A DNA stretch of 64,000 nucleotides from Chalara sp. BL73. Taxonomy: Eukaryota > Ascomycota > Leotiomycetes > Helotiales. The notes beneath the pieces are model-generated. The model ran no database searches, was not told the DNA's origin, and saw nothing but the letters and a program-made list of their open reading frames with translations. The first letter of the stretch is position 1. Each line of letters begins with the position of its first letter. The DNA lies in assembly GCA_918026815.1 (NCBI GenBank), contig CAKJVC010000171.1, positions 434,001 through 498,000 on the forward strand. Reading direction: 5' to 3'. A program made the position numbers and the translations under genes. Positions 34,401 through 45,585 of the stretch are shown piece by piece.

Positions 34401-35623
34401 AAAGAGTGGTGGGAAGTAGGTGAGAAAGCGTTGTGTTTAGAGCAGGTGATGGCTCGGGAAGAATAGCCATTGGGAAATTAGCGGATGGAGAGGATACCGA
34501 CAAGACATTGTTGGATTGTAAGATAAGCACTGTTCTGGACTAAGAACGGGATCAAGTCCGATTGTGCCTTCCTGGACATCTAACATCAGTTGCTGTTGGT
34601 GGCTGCTTGATGTTTCCACTGAACATCACAAAGCCAAGTCAGGGGCTGGTCCACCTTGCACTTTCCCTAGACGGTATATCTTTACAACAAGAAAATACAC
34701 AGGCCTGGATTAAACCGTTCCGAACTGGATTAAAAAGATAATTGAACTACAAGCAAACGAGTATAAGGAGGGAAGAGACTATTTCAGGCCGTAAAGTAAA
34801 ATAAAAATAAAAAATAGACTAGTGCTTAATTAGAGATGCATATCCGTATTTTGAGTAGTTGCTAAATAGCGAAACATGAAAATAACATGGGTTCTTGCAT
34901 TAGCGCGGTTGGCATGGTTTAATGAGCTTTGGGTGCCGAGGCGCGCGGTTAGGTTACTTACAACTCCCAAGATATCTGTAAGGCGATCTTTTTGTATTTA
35001 CATTGTCATGCAGGCGGCATCGAATCTCAACGCGTAATATCTGGCTCCTTTGCGGCATAGTAGCAAATTCCAAGCGCGGTAATAGTGCTGGAGAGTGCGC
35101 AGAGACTCTATGGGTACTCTTTAGTCCTTGGCGCTGACCTCCCTATCAGCAACAAATTAAACAAGCCAAAAGTCCTCAGTTCCCAGTTGCGTCGACAAGC
35201 CGTATTATCCCAAGAAGCGATTCTTGTTCGAGGTTTTCTACTTTTCCGACATCGACTTGAAAGCACCGTCGCCATGTATTTGTCGCACCTAGTGCCGAAA
35301 TTCATGGCTGCAAGATCATGCAACTGTATAACTAAGCTATGCGCTGGAACCTGATTATTCTCAGCTCCTTTCTTTGCATAACCGCGCAAAGTATTTTGCT
35401 ACTCAATTGGGATAAGCTAAAAAGAAGCCCCAGTCTTTTACTAGTGCTATTTTTAAACCGCTGTGTCTTTGTTGGTTTTTGCCGGCTATAATCGACTTTC
35501 TGATTTTTGACTGAAACCCAAACTCGTCTTCGAGTTTCCCACCAGAGCTAAATAGCTCGATACGCAGCAACCAATTATTTTAGCGCATATATCGTAGACT
35601 GTTCCAAGCTTTTTCTTTGTGCA
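34401..35623. other. Intergenic region
   Basis: No gene seen. AT-rich around 34740-34880. The last 100 bp before 35624 probably contain the promoter of the following GT8 gene. Confidence 0.4.
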
Positions 35624-36793
35624 ATGGCAGTTTCACGCTCTTTTCGACTGAGTTTTGTAGCAGCTCTTGGACTCATCCTCTTTTCAGCCATATACTTGTC
35701 GTATACCCACAACCTATCAGCACCCCCAAGCTTCATCGAGCATAAGCATGAACTATCAGGTGAAGATAATATCGTTTTAGCCTTCCCCAACGACCCTGTT
35801 CCACGCTATAACTTTGCATCTTTATCTAAATATCCAGCAAACAACATCAATGAGCCTTTGAAATTTGCTTTTGCAACACTTTATTGCACACGCGATCCTA
35901 ATACTCGTGGCCCTTATTTCGAGGCCACACAATCTATCATCTGGCGACTCCTATGGTCCGACTATCGGTCAAAATATCCCATTATTATCTTTGTTTGCCC
36001 ATTTATTCCAGAGGAGAATCGTCGCATATTCAGTGGCCAGGGTGCAATCGTTAAAGAGATCGAACTGCTCAATGATATTATACCTGATGGAGCGGTCAGA
36101 TCAAAGCGATGGATAGATGTGCTATCCAAGTTGAATCTGTGGAAGGAGATTGAATGGAAGCGGATAGTGTTCCTGGATTCGGATGCCTTTCCTATCATGA
36201 ATATAGACGACATTTTTCATTTAGTGCCAGTACAACAGTGCAAGAGGGAAGCACTGGGTCCAGAGGACAAGGCTGTTGTGGACAATGGCAAAGGAGGGGA
36301 GGATATGTGCAACTATGTCTATGCAGGCGTGTCGCAGTTCTCAGAAGATAACATCAATGCCGGCATGTTAGTCTTGACACCAAATCTCGATATGCATGCT
36401 AAGCTCATCAGAGCAGCTAAGAGCACGAGGGACTACGACGTCAAGGATATGGAGCAAGGTGTGCTGAAATCTAAGAATGCTTTTGCAGCTGATGGGCCAT
36501 TCCCGGTCAACCGCCTGCCGCCCATATGGAACGCCGTCCCGGAATACTACACCAAATACCTCGCCGAGGGTGCAGAAGCTACTGAGGGACCAGTGAGGGT
36601 TCTACATGTTAAAATGTGGAGTCGAATGTGGGGAGCCTTGACTAACTTGACCCAGCTGAACGATATGTGGGATCTAGACTGGATGAAGATGTGCAGATTC
36701 TATGATTCTGATAATGGATTTGCCGAGGCGAGGAGGACGGGAGTGTATAAGACTCCGTGGGAGAGATTTCTCGAGAGCCAGAAGACAGCATAA
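35624..36793 (+). CDS. GT8 (glycogenin-like) glycosyltransferase, type II membrane protein
   Basis: A single exon of 389 aa. The short N-terminus MAVSRSFR is followed by a signal anchor (about residues 8-27, LSFVAALGLILFSAIYLSY) and a lumenal catalytic domain. FAFATLYCTRD begins the nucleotide-sugar fold. WKRIVFLDSDAFPIMNIDDIF holds the DxD at 185-187. DNINAGMLVLTPN is the conserved N-A-G-x-L-V block, and RVLHVKMW near the C-terminus supplies the late metal-binding His segment. This is the glycogenin-like GT8 branch with a membrane anchor, distinct from the GT8-type gene at 15.2-16.8 kb. Donor and acceptor are unknown; a Golgi role in glycan or glycolipid assembly is inferred. Confidence 0.88.
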   Translation: MAVSRSFRLSFVAALGLILFSAIYLSYTHNLSAPPSFIEHKHELSGEDNIVLAFPNDPVPRYNFASLSKYPANNINEPLKFAFATLYCTRDPNTRGPYFEATQSIIWRLLWSDYRSKYPIIIFVCPFIPEENRRIFSGQGAIVKEIELLNDIIPDGAVRSKRWIDVLSKLNLWKEIEWKRIVFLDSDAFPIMNIDDIFHLVPVQQCKREALGPEDKAVVDNGKGGEDMCNYVYAGVSQFSEDNINAGMLVLTPNLDMHAKLIRAAKSTRDYDVKDMEQGVLKSKNAFAADGPFPVNRLPPIWNAVPEYYTKYLAEGAEATEGPVRVLHVKMWSRMWGALTNLTQLNDMWDLDWMKMCRFYDSDNGFAEARRTGVYKTPWERFLESQKTA

Positions 36794-38186
36794 AGACTCA
36801 CTTATATTGGTATAGCGGAGGCAGAACATCGAGGTCAGGAAGCAACGATTGGAAGCTAAAAGCGAGCGGGTATCGAGACATGATCACAGCTACCAGTCTA
36901 GTATGGTATCGAGTCGTAACAACAAAGAAAGTCCAAGTCCGCTATGCCTAGGGAGACCGGGATGCAACCGTCTTAAATCTAGCGAACCGAGAATTCCTCT
37001 CCCGAGAACAGCCCTAGGCTTGAGGCTCATTCTGCAGCTGCAAGGATTTTGTACAAAGACTTGTCTGCCACTGCTTGATGAGCAAGGGAGAAGAACTGAA
37101 CCAATTATCAAAACTTGCCCTTCGCACTGCTACACAATAGAGCCACGCTCATATTTCTTGGTATTGTAACTAAGATGATACATGCTCATCTTGGTCGATA
37201 GTTTATAGTCAACCAGGCATATAGTGGACATTGGTGGTGTAGATGTATCGTAGATAATATAGGTACTTGGCATATGAAAGTAGACTATGAAAGTCTCTTA
37301 GGGAGGTGCTGACAGAGCGCAAGAAACTAAAAGAGACGATGTAAATAGAAGGCCCGCAGGGGATTGACATCTCTAAGAAATGCAGCTTTGTCTATATTAT
37401 AGCTCTGTGACTGATACAATGGCATGATATCTCACTGAACTCCCATAAGGATACTTGACGAGCATTAACAGGAAGTATTAAGAAGGCAATCGCTGGAACT
37501 TCCAACAGTCAGTCTCCTTGCTCAACTTGACATGTCCACTTGAAGATAACCACGTCGGAAATCAATCAGGAGCATCCATCCATGGGAGCGATAACGCTTG
37601 TCACTGCCGGGGGGAACGGGGACGAGTTGTCTGTCTCTCTCAGTGCTCGGCAAAGTGGCCGAAATCCGCTTGAAAGTGCGGACAGCGAAAGTCGCATTGC
37701 CCCACCACGTGCAAATCTTGTATCTGTATCCGATGAAACCCGAGTGAAAAATAAATAAATTTTATATATTTGGTTTAAGGTGTGGGTTTGGGTTTGATGG
37801 AACGAGAGCAACGTTCTTGAAGATGTTCTGTTTTGGTGGTGCATGCATCAGTATCAACATTAACATATAAAAAGGTGCGTGCAGAAGACGGAGAGAGAGC
37901 TGAGCTTGAACTTGATTAGGGCTAGCACATGCTAACGGCTAGGCCCTGAACTTCAGTTGTTAGGGGTGCAGCTCAAGGCCCTTCAGGGCATTTTCAACCC
38001 CACGAAAGCCAAGCAATTCTGTCCGCGGTTAAACAACAGCCGAAGAGCTCAAATTCACCTTAAATCCCCAGAGCTCCCTTCTGCTTCTCCCTCTTCTTGT
38101 GAGTACAACCTTCATTTTTTGTCGGAACGGCTCACAATCTTTGGCCGGCCCAAACTCTCTCCTCTCTATACCCCAATTGACCAACA
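36794..38186. other. 1.4-kb intergenic region
   Basis: No coding signal recognised. The part before 38187 is C/T-rich (for example CTTCTGCTTCTCCCTCTTCTTG near 38080), as in strong fungal promoters and 5' UTRs. Confidence 0.4.
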
Positions 38187-39886
38187 ATGTCGGCCATTCG
38201 CAGTGTCCGCACCACACCAAGACTGATTTTACGAGCCATCCGTACCCCTCTTGCGGTTACTGCCCGAGCAACTCTCCCTGCATCTAGAACATCCTTCACC
38301 AAGACACCTGCACAACTCTCCAGATTCTCAACCATGTCGCCTTTACAGTCTGGAGCTCCTCCACCACCTCAAGCCAGAGAATATGATCCCGAAATTAAGG
38401 ACATTGCTTCATATGTCCACCACACTCCCATCAATTCTGATTTAGCAGTAAGCTTCACCTATTCGCTAGCACGGCGCCGCTGATATTGCCCCAGTTCGAC
38501 ACTGCGAGATTCGTTTTCCTCGACACTTTAGGATGTGGTCTTGAAGGTCTACGGTTCAAGGAATGTACCAAACTCCTTGGCCCAATCGTCCCAGGAACCA
38601 TTGTTCCTAATGGCACAAAGGTTCCAGGTACCGACTTCCAACTTGACCCTGTCAATGGCGCCTTCAACATTGGTGCTATGATCCGATGGCTCGATTACAA
38701 TGATTGCTGGTTGGCTGCTGAGTGGGGTCATCCTTCTGACAACTTGGGTGCCATTCTTGCTGTTGCTGATTGGATCTCGAGAACAAACCGTGCTGGAGGA
38801 AATCTCGGCAATGGCAAGGTTATAACAGTCAAGGAGGTTTTGGAGGCTATGATCAAGGCTCATGAGATCCAAGGCTGCTTAGCACTTCTTAACTCATACA
38901 ACAAGGTCGGCTTGGATCATGTTGTGTTGGTAAAGGTTGCAAGCGCTGCTGTGGTCTCAAAGTTGCTCGGTTTGTCAGAGAAGCAGACAGCTGATGTAGT
39001 CTCGCAAGCCTGGGTTGACGGCCAGAGCCTGAGAACATACAGACATTCTCCAAACACTATGTCAAGAAAGTCTTGGGCCGCCGGTGATGCTTGCCAACGT
39101 GCTGTCAACCTTGCTTTGAAAGTCTCGAAGGGGGAGCCTGGTGTTCCAACTGTTCTCTCAGCCCCGGTTTGGGGTTTCTATGATGTGCTTTTCAACAAGA
39201 AGTCATTTGAATTCCAGCGACCATATGGAAGCTATGTTATGGAGAACGTCTTGTTCAAGGTCTCATACCCTGCGGAGTTCCACTCACAAACTGCTATTGA
39301 GGCCGCAAAGGCAGTCCACAAGAAGCTTGCAGATCTAGGCAAATCTGCAGCTGATATCAAGGAGATCACCTGTAGGACACACGAAGCCTGCATTCGAATC
39401 ATCGATAAACAATTCAAGCCTATGGATAACTTTGCTGACCGGGACCACTGTATCCAGTACATGTGCGCCGTCATGCTCGTTTATGGACGTCTTGAGGCCA
39501 CCGACTACACTGATGGAGGCGAAGCAGCCACCTCTCCTCTGGTGGAGTCACTCCGTCAAAAGATCGCTTGCGTCGAGGACCCACAATTCACGCTCGACTA
39601 CCACAATGAGAATATGCGCACCATCCCCAACGCACTGACTGTTACCTTAAACGATGGCACTGTATTTGAGGAGATTGTCGTTGAGGCACCACTAGGACAC
39701 AGACTAAGAAGAGAAGAGGCCAAACCAGAGATCTTGGCCAAGTATAAGAGACACCTAGCTCCACACTTCAGTGAGGCTAAGGTTAAGGAGTTGGTTGATC
39801 TAGGAAATGACGCAAAGAGATTGGAGAACATGGCTGTTGACGAGTATGTTGATTTATATGTTACCAAGGACAGCAAATTTGTGTAA
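38187..39886 (+). CDS. prpD: 2-methylcitrate dehydratase (MmgE/PrpD family), mitochondrial
   Basis: Dehydrates 2-methylcitrate in the methylcitrate cycle, which removes propionyl-CoA. Two exons (38187-38447, 38495-39886) with a 47-bp intron give 550 aa. The first 48 residues are Arg/Ser/Thr-rich without acids (SVRTTPRLILRAIRTPLAV), a typical mitochondrial presequence. The PrpD fold follows: DTARFVFLDTLGCGLEGL, GAFNIGAMIRWLDYNDCWL, EWGHPSDNLGAILAVADW, SWAAGDACQRAVNLAL and PYGSYVMENVLFKVSYPAEFHS. A second ATG at 38334 (MSPLQSGAPPP) in good context lies just after the presequence and could give a cytosolic form. A CT-rich leader precedes the start. Confidence 0.94.
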
Positions 39887-40050
39887 TATGAAAAGTATAG
39901 AAAGGCGTAGATAAATATATAAAATTAAGACATAGCAGTGTTTTGTCAAGATAAATGAAGCAGATTGATATGCTAGTGTTGATATAGCAGCCATTCCAAT
40001 TGTTCAATTACACTTCGTCAGATCACAATTCGGTAACGATGACGCTCCCG

Positions 40051-40070
40051 AGCCGGGCCGAGCCGAGCCG
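40051..40070. repeat. Short AGCCG pentanucleotide repeat
   Basis: Four tandem AGCCG units, the second with one change (GGCCG), in otherwise AT-rich sequence. Too short to infer function. Confidence 0.6.
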
Positions 40071-40444
40071 ATGTTCTATAGTGGTATCCTTTTTTCCCTT
40101 TTCATCCTCCTTAAGAGAGTAAAGCAGCTCTATAACATAACTCAAGGCATTCACTCCAAATAGTATGTTTATGGAGATATAGTACAGCTTTGAATGAATA
40201 TTTCCCACTTGAAATAAATGGTATATTGCGTGGGCTCCTGCCATTGAAGCCATTCCGACTTCCCAGCCTTGCTACTACTAAATATATATTGTTACTCTTA
40301 TAGATCCTATATCCATATGATGTGAACATGCATGAGTAGGCGGACGGGAAAACAATATAGTATGTTGATCAGAATTCGTTGTACATGGACTACTACACAT
40401 TGTTTCGTCCCCGGGGTGAGAACAATCCTAAGAAAACACATTGT

Positions 40445-40623
40445 CCCCCTTCAAATTGGAGGCGACTCGTCTCCTCTCCCCCAAAACCATAAAATCTCCC
40501 CTATCTCCCCTCCTTCTCTCTCATGAAAACTTTCGCCTTCAAGAAAAAAAAAATCAACGCAACCAAAGACCAATCGACAAATACACGAACCCAAATCGAC
40601 AAACCAAAACCTATCAACCAACG
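40445..40623 (+). promoter_or_regulatory. CT-rich promoter / 5' UTR tract
   Basis: Long C/T runs (for example CTCCCCTATCTCCCCTCC near 40500) followed by an A/C-rich leader up to the ATG at 40624, the usual pattern near transcription starts of well-expressed filamentous-fungal genes. No specific factor site is claimed. Confidence 0.4.
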
Positions 40624-41116
40624 ATGTCTTCCCAAGCAACGCACTCCCAAGCCCTTGGTGACCGCCTCGTTGCGCTCGCCGAAGCAATGAAGAAGGATAA
40701 GGTATCATCTCCCATTCACCCTCACCTCCCAGCTCACTCCCCCGTCCCACAAGCAAAGCAAATAGGTTGCTAATTCCTCTCCCAGGTTGCAATCGCAAGC
40801 TCCACCATGGCGTTCCTCATGACCCTCACGACCGAGCAACGTATCAAGACCGAGCGCGTCGCCAATCCCCTCTTGCAAGCCTTCTCCCGCTCCGGCCTCG
40901 GCACCAACACCTCCCCTGAGACCGTCAAGAAGCCTGGGGATGCCAAGGAGGTTGGTGGAGCTGCCACGGCGGAGAAGAGCGGCGGAGGAGGTGGTATAGG
41001 TATGTATGTTTCTTCGCATTTGGGTGGAAGCGGATAGGCGCTAATGGAGGATAGGCAAGGTCGTTCTCTCTAGGGGAATTATGAGCGGTACGTTTTCAAA
41101 TCCTAGGCAAATGTAG
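40624..41116 (+). CDS. Small conserved-looking protein of unknown function
   Basis: Three exons (40624-40701, 40786-40999, 41055-41116) give 117 aa. The first intron has a GCTAAT branch site and a CCCAG acceptor. The N-terminal 70 residues are helical and amphipathic (ALGDRLVALAEAMKKDK, then MAFLMTLTTEQRIKTERVA and NPLLQAFSRSG). A Gly/Ala/Lys-rich linker and a short end (GKVVLSRGIMSG) follow. The last exon depends on the GTATGT at 41000 and the AG at 41054; without it the frame stops at 41037, and a further GTACGT at 41089 could add another exon. I do not recognise a domain. Confidence 0.55.
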
Positions 41117-41663
41117 TATTGTGCTGATGAGGGATAGGCGGATGCATTATCCAATGATAGTCTCGTATCTGCATGGAATTGGATGGGATGGTTGAGATGG
41201 AAGTACCTTATGATGCTCCACATATGGCGAGAGTGAGGCTGGCGTACTTGCGTTATGACAGATGGGGAAGCTTGCGGTTGGTTGGAAGGTCTACTAATAT
41301 CATACAAGTTCTCCATCAAAAACTCCTCCCTACATGTATCTGTGAGGGTAAATGATTGAACTAATAATTGAACATCGATTCGTGGATAGGGACGGCGTCA
41401 CAAAGAAATTATGGCTGTAGGTAAGACTTAACTCATAATGCGGAGGCATCCGATCAATGTAAACGACAGTCGTTGCGGTTATTATGGATCATGGTATCTA
41501 ATGTACAATCATTAGCGCCTCTTTTACGCCATCCCACCGCGCAGTTTTTCCGTGAACTCCATCCATGGAATTAAATCAACGGTTATATTCATACACGTTT
41601 ATGTCTCAAATTAACCATCGCTCGCACTCCTAATGTACCATATAGGATGTCTCGTCTAACTAT
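41117..41663. other. Convergent intergenic region
   Basis: Between the 3' ends of the small unknown gene and Rsc9. The frames seen here have no family signal, although a further exon of the small gene cannot be excluded. Confidence 0.35.
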
Positions 41664-44530
41664 TCAGGACTGCGCATCCTTGATCGCTTTTAAAAGGTCG
41701 AAAATATACAGACCCTGCCACTATTAGCTCTATTCTGTCCCACCAATAGCATAAGGAAACTTACCAAACTTTTATTGTGTGCCAAGATCTCAGCGTATCG
41801 AGGCTCAACAGGCTTAAATAGCTTATCAACCCATGAAACACCACTTGCCTTTAGGGCAGCCTCCTCAGCATCCGTCTTTGGAATCTTTCGTGCTAAATTT
41901 CGTAGGACAAGGACAGCGCTGAGAGGAATACCAGCTGCGTCCTTCCGCTCATCCATGGCAGTCTCAATAAACTTGTAGCTTCGTTTCTTCCCCGGAACAA
42001 TGTACGAGAGCTTCTGCTTCTTGGCTACATGATGTGGAGTGCCGAACATATCAGTGATTTTCTCGTCAACAAGTGGTTTTGGAAGATGCACTTTGATATG
42101 TTGCCCAAGCTGCGCTAAGGTGGTCTTTGGGTTATCATGATATCGTCTACATGTATTCCAATGACATCTGTAGTCGCCTACATCCGAGTTGAGGAATTTG
42201 CCATCTTCTTGTTGGGCGGCTCGGATATGGTCCTTCAGAATGTGCTGATACATTCTTTCTGGACTCATATACCATTTGCTACATGGTGGAAGACTTGAAC
42301 TTGGCGTCCAAAGACACTGCTTGAAATCCTCCCCATGCATATCAATTGGAACTGCTCGATATCTGATGCCTTTGATTATAAATTTTTGTACAGGGCCTTG
42401 TTGAACTTGGGCTGAGGCTTTTTCTGCGAAGGTGCTACTGACATTTTTAATAAAATCGGCAGCAGGAAGTAGATTGTTAGTCTGACCTCCGACTTGAGCT
42501 GATAAAGAACTAAATTGTGCTTGATATGCTTGCCACAGAGCGATCTGGGTGATCCATTCGTCACGATCCTCTTCGAATAAACACTTCAGCCATTGCGAGC
42601 TTCTTTCGGGTTCGGGAAGGGCTTGTAGCTCCTCAAACAACTCATCAGGTACAGTTGCTTGGTACTTTGGGGCTGGTTCTTTTGAGTCCCAACCATGCTG
42701 GACCTTTTCCACCGTTCTGGCTCCGTAGGACAATAGACGACTAAGCTGATCTATAAGCGGCTCAAGTCTGATGTTGCTGATCAGAAAATCAACGTTCTCG
42801 ACTACAGCCGTATATTGATATAAAAAGTCCAGGCATGCATGAACTAAATCCTCGTCAGGAAGCAGCGTCCAGATGATGATATTCTCTATAGCTCTGAGAG
42901 GCACGCCTGTTAGAAGATTATTTTCCTCAAGGTTCATGGATATCCGGCTGATTGCTCTTAAAGAGGTCAGAATTACACCTCGATCCTCAGACTCTAATTG
43001 AGCCAAAAGGGAGACGTAGAGCGGGTCCGACTGGTAAAATGGATAGTACTTAGTGATCTGCTCAGCAATTTCCAGAGCATAATGCTTGAGCTCTACCACA
43101 GTTTGGACATCGGGCAGATTGAGAGCAATGGTGAGAAAATCGTGGAGGGGATCCATATTCGAAACATAGGATGCGTTCTCCTCGAGCATTACCATATTGC
43201 GAACAGTAAGAGCAGCCTCGTTGATTTGCAGTAGAGCATCACTAAATTCCTCGCTTTGAATGTTATCGTCCGTCGGTAGTTTAGAAAGATTCGCTATCTT
43301 TTTGAGAAGGTCGGGTGTTCCACGTAAGCCATCCAATATCTCATTACCGTGTGGCCCAACGTCCATATATACTACATCCCACTCAACATTGTAAAAAAGT
43401 GAGCTGATTTCCAAGAGCTTGTCGATGAGAGCCTCAGCTAAACCAGTGAAGGACTCGAAGCGATATTTGTCTCCCCGTTCCATTGAAATCTTGACCAAGT
43501 GATGCAGTGCATATTCTTGTTCAGATGGAATTCCAGATTTCAATGCTTGTAGGCATCGCACATAGATATTGGGACCATCAAATCCAGCTGTATTCGCGTT
43601 AGATAAATTTCTAGGCTTGGCACGTTAACACTTACTACCAGGAAGCATCACCTTCGGTGCTGTAGCTACTGATTGACCCCCATTGGCTTGAGCAGCTGCT
43701 AGAGCGCGCTGGCGTTTGGCAAACTCTGTGGGAGCATTTCCTGGAGTTACTACAGGTCGTAGAGTGAGCGGCATCTGAGGGCGAGGTTCATAGTTCGTAA
43801 CGGTAGCTGACATGTGCTCTATGTTGGAGGAGGGATTGTATGACGAGGATGCGCCTCGAGGAGTAACGGGGTACTGGATTTGCGGCGTTGGTGTATTTGA
43901 CGTCGCAGAAACGTGTCTAGGCTGTCTTGACGAGTGTGTATCTGGTTGAAAGAGTACTCGCTGAGGAGGAGCATTTCGCAAGCCTCTCATTGCCCTTCCG
44001 CCTGAGCCAGGAGCTTCTTCGCTTCCATTTCTCTCCCTAGAAGGTGTTCCATCGTCACCAGATGCGTCTGAACCTTCCATATTCAACCCTAGCGATGTAG
44101 CTGTTCTATTTGCAGAAGGCTTCCAGTTCTCCAAGGTACGGTTCAGCAGATTCCCGCCCTTCGCAGTAGTGTCTTCTAAGATTTCCTTTGGTGGCGGCTC
44201 TCGTCCGTAGACCGTAGATATCTCGTAGGCGGAGAGGTATTTGTAGTAGACGGTCTTCAGTTGGAATGCAAGCGCTGGTTGATTATTCTGTCCTGCGATG
44301 AATTTCTCACCAACTTTCCTCCATGCCAATTTCTCATCGCTAACCTTATCATATCCGCCGGCATCTATGACAGTATTGTATAAGCTCAGAAGATCAACTG
44401 CTCTAGCACCGACTCGAGGTTCAGGGTCGAAGTGCGTTCCTCTTTGCTCGTGATAGGCTCTCAACTTTGCGATAAATTGATGATATTCTTCAGCATATGC
44501 CGTTGGGGAGGCTGCATCCTGGAGCGCCAT
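41664..44530 (-). CDS. RSC9: RSC chromatin-remodelling complex subunit Rsc9 (ARID domain)
   Basis: Nuclear subunit of the RSC/SWI-SNF-type remodeller (counterpart of ARID2/BAF200). Three exons on the minus strand (43636-44530, 41765-43587, 41664-41714) give 922 aa. Residues about 14-110 form the ARID DNA-binding domain (FIAKLRAYHEQRGTHFDPEP, VDLLSLYNTVIDAGGYDKV, WRKVGEKFI, TVYYKYLSAYE). A Ser/Pro-rich linker follows, then armadillo-like helical repeats (about 310-620), and C2H2-like zinc segments (CSKWYMSPERMYQHILKDHI; YRCHWNTCRRY to LGQHIKVH). The short last exon adds GLYIFDLLKAIKDAQS; reading through the GTAAGT would instead give a weak tail. It is divergent from the Rec114-like gene. Confidence 0.9.
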
Positions 44531-45585
44531 GGCTCGAACTGAATATCGCCGCGATGCGCTCGAATTAAAGAATATTGTTGCGTGCTGCGTTCAATCGCAA
44601 CTGAATTTTGTCGCGGCGCGTCTTTATCCACAGAGGCATTGAAGACGAGGCTGAGCTTGGCGGAAGGGCGAGTGGTCGCTTATGTAATATTTAGCACGTG
44701 CACTGTTAAGCCCCAGCTTCAAGTGGCAAGGACATACATACTACAAGCTATGGAATAAGCAAGAACACCACGACCGAATTACTTATTCAACAACAATCAA
44801 AATCCGATCATAGCTCTCGGAAATCTACATGATGGCACTTATTTCTCAACAAGGTAAGGCGTAATTGGCCGCTATCATTAAGGAGAAACGAAATCAGCTT
44901 GTAGTCAGTTATATTCAAACATCGCAATTCCACTAATTCAGTAGAGTCTACAAACCTCCCCAAGTATATAATAGTAAATTAATATTGTCAATTCGCTGAC
45001 TAGTCAAAGGTAAACTTTCTCAGCTTATGCTTAGCATTTGCCATACCATGCGATTGTGCTTCCAGTGGAGCATGATGGGACAATTCACTCGTACTCGAAT
45101 CCATAAGTCTACCAATTTGCACAACGTCCACATTCTCGTGTATCTCATATCTCGGAGTTCACTAACTCCTTTGGACTATGCCATTCTACGGGTAAGTAAT
45201 ATATTAAGGACCTATCGCTTCTGAAAAGGATTGGGTTCTTTCAAACGCCCAGTAGTGCTGGTAGCTTTTCGTATGTTGCCAGACGCTTATGCAGAACGTT
45301 TTGACGAACGAGGTTCTTGATCTAAATATCCTTTAGCCTGTATTTCGCTATTCTGGCATCTAAGTAAATATCAGGACACACACATATATATATGTATCTA
45401 CCCTGCGCTAACTACCTGAGGTGTGTTTGGATGCCGTACCTTGGTCCCTCCCTAACCAGAATGTGCCAAGCCAAGACCATAAACCATGGTTCAGCCCTGA
45501 TTCTGGTTCTATTCTTTGACTATGATTCCCTTTCAGCCCTTCTCCTAAATCAACTTTCTTCCTTAAGGCTCACTCAACAGTAGTT
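44531..45585. other. Divergent intergenic region (Rsc9 / Rec114-like)
   Basis: About 1 kb between two divergent start codons; promoters of both genes are expected here. Short frames without signal; a small alternating CA/TA tract lies near 45378-45394. Confidence 0.4.

Larger units (their letters stand above)
39887..40623. other. Intergenic region
   Basis: 3' flank of prpD followed by a promoter-like tract. Two 70-odd-codon minus-strand frames lack family signal. Confidence 0.4.

Noticed and set aside
37540..37844. Short frames on both strands upstream of prpD.
   Set aside because: No family signal; the stretch looks like regulatory sequence.
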